Source: a virus. Taken from it: 21,899 nt of DNA. Within the stretch, counting starts at the first letter, position 1. Each line of letters starts with the position of its first letter. A program made the translations under genes and the position numbers. The stretch spans positions 1 through 21,899 of the IMG/VR virus record IMGVR_UViG_3300043446_004769; one strand, written 5' to 3'. Positions 18,162-21,899 of this stretch are shown one piece after another. Under the pieces are notes generated by a model that was given only the letters and a program-made list of their open reading frames with translations, searched no databases and was not told the origin of the DNA.

Positions 18162-18229
18162 TCGTTTAGCGTTTTGAGCGCGACGTAGATAACCACGAGG
18201 AATGCGACGATTGTTCCTGTTGCAATCAT
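18158..18229 (-). CDS. 23-aa membrane peptide coupled to WhiB
   Basis: The peptide MIATGTIVAFLVVIYVALKTLND is almost entirely one hydrophobic helix. Its ATG overlaps the WhiB stop as TAATG (18227-18231) and is preceded by GGGGGGAC within the WhiB gene, a strong purine-rich SD. The arrangement implies translational coupling. Its stop overlaps the tail of the opposing gene. Too short for most gene finders; its reality rests on the coupling and the clean transmembrane profile. Confidence 0.5.
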   Translation of the reverse strand: MIATGTIVAFLVVIYVALKTLND

Positions 18230-18561
18230 TAGTCCCCCCACATTTGTGCCAGTGTTGGTCGTATTGGTTTTATCTTACGTCTTCTCTGTTCTGCCGCCAA
18301 CTGCCTACTGGTTAATCCGGCCCATACTCCATGCATGTCAGCTGATGGAAACTCTAGTGCATACTCCAAGCACGGCTTCTTAACAGGGCAATCTGAACAT
18401 ATCCTTCTTGCTTCTGCGATGTAAGTAATATCCTTATGTTCTTTGGGGAACATAAGTTGGGTCATTCCCTTACAGGCTGCGTGTTCAAACCAGTCCTTAC
18501 TGCCAATATACAGTTCCTCTTCTGGTTTAGAACTATTATTTGGGTTTTTTGATTTACCCAT
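18229..18561 (-). CDS. WhiB-family iron-sulfur regulator, 110 aa
   Basis: Four Cys in WhiB spacing, C30, then C55-x2-C58-x5-C64 (CSDCPVKKPC), ligate a [4Fe-4S] cluster in this family. G78-V-W-A-G is the canonical turn, followed by a basic C-terminal tail (AAEQRRRKIKPIRP). WhiB proteins act with the primary sigma factor in actinobacteria, and phage copies can reprogram host transcription. This is the best single indicator of an actinobacterial host. The SD is AGGAAG. Candidate promoter on minus: TTGTGC...TACAAA about 35 bases upstream, weak. Confidence 0.92.
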   Translation of the reverse strand: MGKSKNPNNSSKPEEELYIGSKDWFEHAACKGMTQLMFPKEHKDITYIAEARRICSDCPVKKPCLEYALEFPSADMHGVWAGLTSRQLAAEQRRRKIKPIRPTLAQMWGD

Positions 18562-18807
18562 TATTGTGCCTACTTCCTACTTTTAAACTCTTTGTAGGTG
18601 GTCTTTATCTAAGCACAATAGATATTCCTATGGATGGATTAGTACTACCTCTATAGGGGGAATTCGAATACTGCCTTTGGAAACGTGGCGGCAAATTGAG
18701 GGGCGCTTTTTATACACGCATCTAGCCTTCGACCCTCTTGTTAGGTTCGCCTATCGGCTTCACTAATTCAGATAAATTTATTTAAAGGGTGGTCAAAAAG
18801 AAGAGAA
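18562..18807. other. 246-base intergenic region, no gene seen
   Basis: Holds the upstream region of WhiB and the downstream region of gene 18808-19449, both minus-strand. I see no convincing ORF, tRNA or strong terminator. A T-arm-like GGTTCG near 18747 is not part of a tRNA cloverleaf. Confidence 0.5.
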
Positions 18808-19449
18808 TTATTGCTTTTTGATGACGCGTGGAGCAGTCTTCTCAGTTTCCTGTATGAATGTCTGGAACGGAGACCCAGTGTAAGAATCGTATTTTGCAGC
18901 TATTCCGATAGCTTTCAGACAGGCTTTTTTCGCCTGTTGTGGCGTGAGCGTCTTCTTCCCACCAGTGATGGCTTGGAGGGCTCCCAGAGCATAAGCCGAA
19001 CCTGTGCCCGTTGCATAGAGACCAGAAGCCTCCGACATCCATGCGTAATCGTTTTCGATAATGTAAATAGTCGCATTAACTACCGCCACAATTGTTGAGC
19101 CTTGTTCGGCTTTATGTTCACTGGAGTCTCTCTCTGGGGGTGAGTACCCATTGCTATCAAAGCACTCTATGAGAGAAGGTATGAATTTCTGGGTAATGAA
19201 GGCATCTAGCTTCCGGCCCTTCAGGGAGGGGGTTGGGCTAGGCGGCTGGAAAATGTGGTGCAAAATGTTGATTGCCCGCATATCGCCGGCGGCTCCAATG
19301 AGGAATTTCCCGTTTTGTGCCACTTTTGTGCATCCGGGCCCCAGTACAGATACCTGATATGTACTACCGTGGTCATCAATAGATGATATGCGCGTATCAA
19401 CTGATATGACAGCGAAATCCTCTCCTTGATAACCGACGATAGTAGTCAT
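18808..19449 (-). CDS. Proteasome beta/HslV-like Ntn hydrolase, 213 aa
   Basis: Starts M-T2-T3-I-V, so removal of Met would expose a catalytic Thr as in HslV. D18 falls at mature position 17, matching the family Asp17. GCTKVAQNGKFLIGAAGD (39-56) matches the Lys33/GxAG region with a short insertion, and TGTGSAYALGAL (147-158) matches the conserved GSG-x-x-A-L-x-A segment. Proteasome-like proteins occur in some phages; substrates are unknown. No ATPase partner is adjacent. The ATG overlaps the stop of the phosphoesterase gene (TAATG), so it is the last gene of a three-gene minus operon. Confidence 0.85.
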   Translation of the reverse strand: MTTIVGYQGEDFAVISVDTRISSIDDHGSTYQVSVLGPGCTKVAQNGKFLIGAAGDMRAINILHHIFQPPSPTPSLKGRKLDAFITQKFIPSLIECFDSNGYSPPERDSSEHKAEQGSTIVAVVNATIYIIENDYAWMSEASGLYATGTGSAYALGALQAITGGKKTLTPQQAKKACLKAIGIAAKYDSYTGSPFQTFIQETEKTAPRVIKKQ

Positions 19450-20627
19450 TACTCAGCCTTGTACTCTTTGCCTCTAAACATGGTCCAACCGTTATAGATT
19501 GTTGCCACTTCATAGGAGAACTTATGGTCTCCTGAGTCCTCGTATGTGACTACACCGATACCCTGCTGCCAGTTTTCGTGGCGAGTTAACGGCCGCCCGT
19601 CTAGGTCGACTCCACCCTTGGTACTAGGTATAGCGCCATCAATACGAGCCAAGCACCCCGGGGACGCCGCCATAATGGTTCTGGGTCCATCGAAGTCCTC
19701 CCGCGTCTTGTATGCCGTTTCGATACGATGGATATGACCGTAAATAACGGAGGTTTTCTCGTTATTTAAGTATACGTGAGCGGTTGAGCCGGACGATTTA
19801 ACTCTGTCTCCGTGGATAATTCTCAGTTTCTTGTTAATCCAGAAGTCAGCTGCCGGATATCCGGGCTTGTATTCAACGCCGTATTCATCCATCCGACAGA
19901 GGTACGGAACTGACAGAACTGGCCAAGAATCGGGCGCATTTCCCTTTCTCAGACCATAAGCTGCAGTTGCGTTCTGGACGATGTACTTTGGCATGCGCTC
20001 TTCATGGTTTCCAGCTAACCAGACAATCTTTGCGGCTGGAGCAGCATTGCGCATTTGTGCGCAGAACATGGTTGCCCTGTCAATAGATGCCTGAGTTGTC
20101 AGCTGATATGCGGGGTAAGTGATGTACTTGCCCATCTCAGGCAGGTCAAGATTGTCTCCGACGCATACGATGAGGTCCGGTTTGACCGTTTTTATCATCG
20201 AAATGAGGATTGATATACATTTTTCGTCGTGCGTAGCCTCTAATGTGCCGTCAAAATTGCGGTAAAAGCCGAATTGTATATCAGGTACAACGATACAAGT
20301 TTTGTACCCAGAGGTGCTCTGAGGTTTTGTCGTTGTCTTTTGTAGTTGTATTTGTGGTCCCTGTTGGATTACTGGCCACTTTGGACCCTCGTCCCAAGAG
20401 GGGGCAAACTGAATGGCGGCTAGGTCGTGGACCACAGCCTCTCCATCATCCCCCTTTGTAAGAGACTGATAAATGGAAACTTTCTTAATATCCCCTATTT
20501 CAGAGATATCGATATTCTTTTTCTCCAGAAGTTCAGCAATCGAGCCGAGAAGCTTTTGGCGATTATCAGCTTTTGATTCCTCAGCCACAATATTTTTGAG
20601 ACTGTCTTTTAGCTTCGGCTTGGTCAC
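19449..20627 (-). CDS. Calcineurin-like metallophosphoesterase, 392 aa
   Basis: Metallophosphoesterase motifs appear in order: D116-x-Q118 (VVPDIQFG, Gln replacing the usual His), GDN (157-159), GNHE (206-209), H272 (RIIHGDR) and GHIH (297-300). These residues bind the two catalytic metals. The N-terminal 110 residues are an unassigned helical region and a linker. The family cleaves phosphomonoesters or diesters, including nucleic acids and nucleotides; the substrate is not deducible. Start and stop overlap both operon neighbours (ATGA with 20624-20893, TAATG with 18808-19449). Confidence 0.88.
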   Translation of the reverse strand: MTKPKLKDSLKNIVAEESKADNRQKLLGSIAELLEKKNIDISEIGDIKKVSIYQSLTKGDDGEAVVHDLAAIQFAPSWDEGPKWPVIQQGPQIQLQKTTTKPQSTSGYKTCIVVPDIQFGFYRNFDGTLEATHDEKCISILISMIKTVKPDLIVCVGDNLDLPEMGKYITYPAYQLTTQASIDRATMFCAQMRNAAPAAKIVWLAGNHEERMPKYIVQNATAAYGLRKGNAPDSWPVLSVPYLCRMDEYGVEYKPGYPAADFWINKKLRIIHGDRVKSSGSTAHVYLNNEKTSVIYGHIHRIETAYKTREDFDGPRTIMAASPGCLARIDGAIPSTKGGVDLDGRPLTRHENWQQGIGVVTYEDSGDHKFSYEVATIYNGWTMFRGKEYKAE

Positions 20628-20893
20628 TTTGAACCACCTTTGATATGTTGATGAATACAGCAGTTTTCATCTGCTGACTTGAAGCAGTCTCGCTTGCTGC
20701 CAAGATGCTCACGTCCAATTGGGTGTCCCTCATCCTTAAGGGCTCGGCAGATTGCCATTGTCGATGCCTCGCTTACCATTGCTGATGAAAGTGCTTCTTG
20801 TGTTTCTGCATCAAGGGACATATAAATCTCCCCAAATTTACAGAATTTATTTGAAACACCTTTTGCCATGTCTTGAAGAATATCTTTGAGCAT
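20624..20893 (-). CDS. Small HTH-type protein, 89 aa
   Basis: Residues about 28-68 (LDAETQEALSSAMVSEASTMAICRALKDEGHPIGREHLGSKRDCF) resemble a helix-turn-helix module frequent in actinobacteriophage proteins: helix, 'S-x-x-x-I-x-R-A-L-x-x-x-G-H', recognition helix, then a basic R-x-C. The C-terminus adds CC and His that could bind metal. It is the first gene of the operon with the phosphoesterase and Ntn hydrolase, divergent from the wHTH gene at 21000. The SD GAGGGA is unusually close to the ATG. Confidence 0.65.
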   Translation of the reverse strand: MLKDILQDMAKGVSNKFCKFGEIYMSLDAETQEALSSAMVSEASTMAICRALKDEGHPIGREHLGSKRDCFKSADENCCIHQHIKGGSK

Positions 20894-20958
20894 ATTCCCT
20901 CTTGTTTGCTGGTATGAAGATGCGAAGCGTCATGTGAAACCACAATTGCCCCGCGCCG

Positions 20959-20992
20959 ATACTACACCACAGGCGACATCGTTGTGTAGTAT
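20959..20992. promoter_or_regulatory. 9-bp inverted repeat in divergent intergenic region
   Basis: ATACTACAC (20959-20967) and GTGTAGTAT (20984-20992), centre-to-centre 25 bases. The right arm contains TAGTAT, a possible -10 placed 7 bases before the ATG at 21000; by symmetry the left arm contains TAGTAT reading left. It is probably an operator overlapping divergent promoters. No clear -35 is seen on either side. Confidence 0.6.
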
Positions 20993-20999
20993 TTCCAGC

Positions 21000-21476
21000 A
21001 TGAGAGGCGACAGTCGCACGGCAGAACTTAGGAAAGCTCTTGAGACTGCACTGTCCTCATCTCCAGCTGCAAACTCAGATGTTCTTGCAGAAAAAGTGCT
21101 TGAAACATTGGATAGACAGCGGGTATTTAGATACCACAATGATGGAGAGGTAAGCCTTCTATCCACAGCTGGCCGGGTTCTTATTGCATTAATGGAAGAC
21201 CCGACAATGACGCAGCGTGCAATCTCTGTTTATTTAGATTTGTCCGAGACAATGATTGATAAGACAATCAAAAGCCTTATTTCAAGGGGCTTAATTACAA
21301 AGACAAAATTGAATCGACAAAATATTTATCAGATAAATGTTGACGCAGTGAGGTACCATCCCGACGTGCAGCACTTCTCGGAATGTATATCACTTATGAT
21401 GAAACGCATAGATGAGAAGAGTGCAAAGGTCACAGAGAAAAATAATAGACAGGTTGTTGACGAATCGCCCTTCTAA
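21000..21476 (+). CDS. Winged-helix (MarR-like) DNA-binding protein, 158 aa
   Basis: Residues about 55-115 form a winged helix: LSTAGRVLIALMEDPTMTQR, AISVYLDLSETMIDKTIKSL (recognition helix) and ISRGLITKTKLNRQNIYQI (wing). This is the MarR/ArsR-type layout. A helical N-terminal region precedes it. The frame is open to 20886, but the upstream part would run through the palindrome, whereas ATG 21000 sits 7 bases after TAGTAT, suggesting leaderless expression under autoregulation. Divergent from the 20893-18808 operon. Confidence 0.75.
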   Translation: MRGDSRTAELRKALETALSSSPAANSDVLAEKVLETLDRQRVFRYHNDGEVSLLSTAGRVLIALMEDPTMTQRAISVYLDLSETMIDKTIKSLISRGLITKTKLNRQNIYQINVDAVRYHPDVQHFSECISLMMKRIDEKSAKVTEKNNRQVVDESPF

Positions 21477-21491
21477 TAACATGCGCCGCAC

Positions 21492-21815
21492 ATGTCAACC
21501 AAAAAAGAGCGGCCAAACGTCAAGTATGAAGGCCCAAAGATAACTTTCAAGCACTATGGAAGTACCTACGCCGTTCTGACATTCTTAAAGATGAAACGGT
21601 GTCCCGTATATACAAAGCAAATATCGGACTGTTTTATGGGGTACTTCCGTAGGCCAAGCGATGCCGAAAGAGCTTTAATTGTTCTTAGGGATAATGGCTG
21701 TGCGGTAAAAGATGAAGACAACAAATGGTCAATTACAAAGACCGGACTAGAAGTTGTTTTCCACGTAGGTAGATGCCGGCAGGAATCTTTGTTTATCCGT
21801 GGTTTTGGCTTATAA
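21492..21815 (+). CDS. Putative winged-helix protein, 107 aa
   Basis: Residues about 22-90 (YGSTYAVLTFLKMKRCPVYTKQISDCFMGYFRRPSDAERALIVLRDNGCAVKDEDNKWSITKTGLEVV) read as a winged-helix fold with a C-terminal wing, similar in layout to the preceding protein. The start is 15 bases past that gene's stop, with no good SD. DNA binding is inferred; function unknown. Confidence 0.68.
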   Translation: MSTKKERPNVKYEGPKITFKHYGSTYAVLTFLKMKRCPVYTKQISDCFMGYFRRPSDAERALIVLRDNGCAVKDEDNKWSITKTGLEVVFHVGRCRQESLFIRGFGL

Positions 21816-21899
21816 GCCAAGCCGAGAAAACATCATCCTTTAGGGGCATAAACCAGACTTGGGCCGCGTCGATGTTGCGTTTATCGCCAACTATCGTCC
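21793..21899 (-). CDS. C-terminal part of a minus-strand gene running off the window
   Basis: The minus frame is open from the window edge to a TAA at 21793-21795 and would encode a C-terminus TIVGDKRNIDAAQVWFMP, then LKDDVFSAWLISQNHG. The sequence looks protein-like, but only 34 codons are visible and it overlaps the tail of gene 21492-21815 by 23 bases. No family assigned. Confidence 0.4.
   Translation of the reverse strand, partial: TIVGDKRNIDAAQVWFMPLKDDVFSAWLISQNHG

Noticed and set aside
18700-18775. Possible tRNA near a GGTTCG sequence
   Set aside because: No acceptor stem, D arm or anticodon stem could be paired on either strand.

Overview
The window looks like the early/accessory arm of an actinobacterial phage, or of a phage-like extrachromosomal element. 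The host phylum is inferred from a canonical WhiB iron-sulfur protein, a helicase-associated-domain protein and many small phage-type ORFans. No virion, terminase, integrase, lysis or rRNA/tRNA gene is visible. A DnaA-box cluster beside a ParA-like gene would fit a replicon that can persist as a plasmid, but that is inference. About 47 coding regions are described, most under 160 codons.

Region 1 (1-12.4 kb) is an array of short expression cassettes radiating from a candidate replication origin at 4721-4792 (three exact and two near-exact DnaA boxes). Left of it all the well-supported genes lie on the minus strand; right of it all lie on plus. Fifteen near-identical promoters (367-384 to 10085-10114) share an 18-base core, TTTGAGATAGGTTGCACG. 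It provides the -35 (TTGAGA) and most of a 17-base spacer before a sigma70-like -10. The spacer is far more conserved than a sigma factor needs, so a phage regulator probably reads it. Most cassettes have a short leader with CTACTACGAAAGG-like sequence and its SD. Three start at or within a base of the predicted transcription start (leaderless). Boundaries with room carry a GAGCCCCG/CGGGGCTC hairpin, often plus a second unique hairpin. Genes here: a DUF3846 protein, a ParA-like P-loop protein with Cys for the P-loop Lys, a DUF4314 protein, an Api92/YubB-like protein, many ORFans, and at the right end a MoxR-type AAA+ ATPase coupled to a large HEMMH + VWA protein.

A second dispersed motif, (TTG)ACGGTGGTGGAAGA, occurs nine times between 521 and 16029, always on the plus strand, in spacers and inside genes.

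Region 2 (12.4-16.3 kb) begins with four consecutive stem-loops, then a KcsA-like two-helix K+ channel with a TVGYGD filter in a chain of overlapping small genes. Next come a minus-strand pair (membrane protein; helicase-associated domain + HTH), a DUF1599/MazG-like protein and a small two-helix membrane protein. A 534-base noncoding stretch (15759-16292) holds a long hairpin, a perfect palindrome, a promoter and further stem-loops.

Region 3 (16.3-21.9 kb) has different codon flavour and lacks both dispersed motifs. It holds two replication-type genes (one like the G39P helicase loader), a Cys-rich protein, a 43-aa membrane peptide, two ribbon-helix-helix-like proteins, WhiB with a coupled 23-aa membrane peptide, and a minus operon of HTH protein, calcineurin-like phosphoesterase and proteasome/HslV-like Ntn hydrolase. 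It ends with two winged-helix proteins; the first diverges from the minus operon across a 9-bp inverted repeat.
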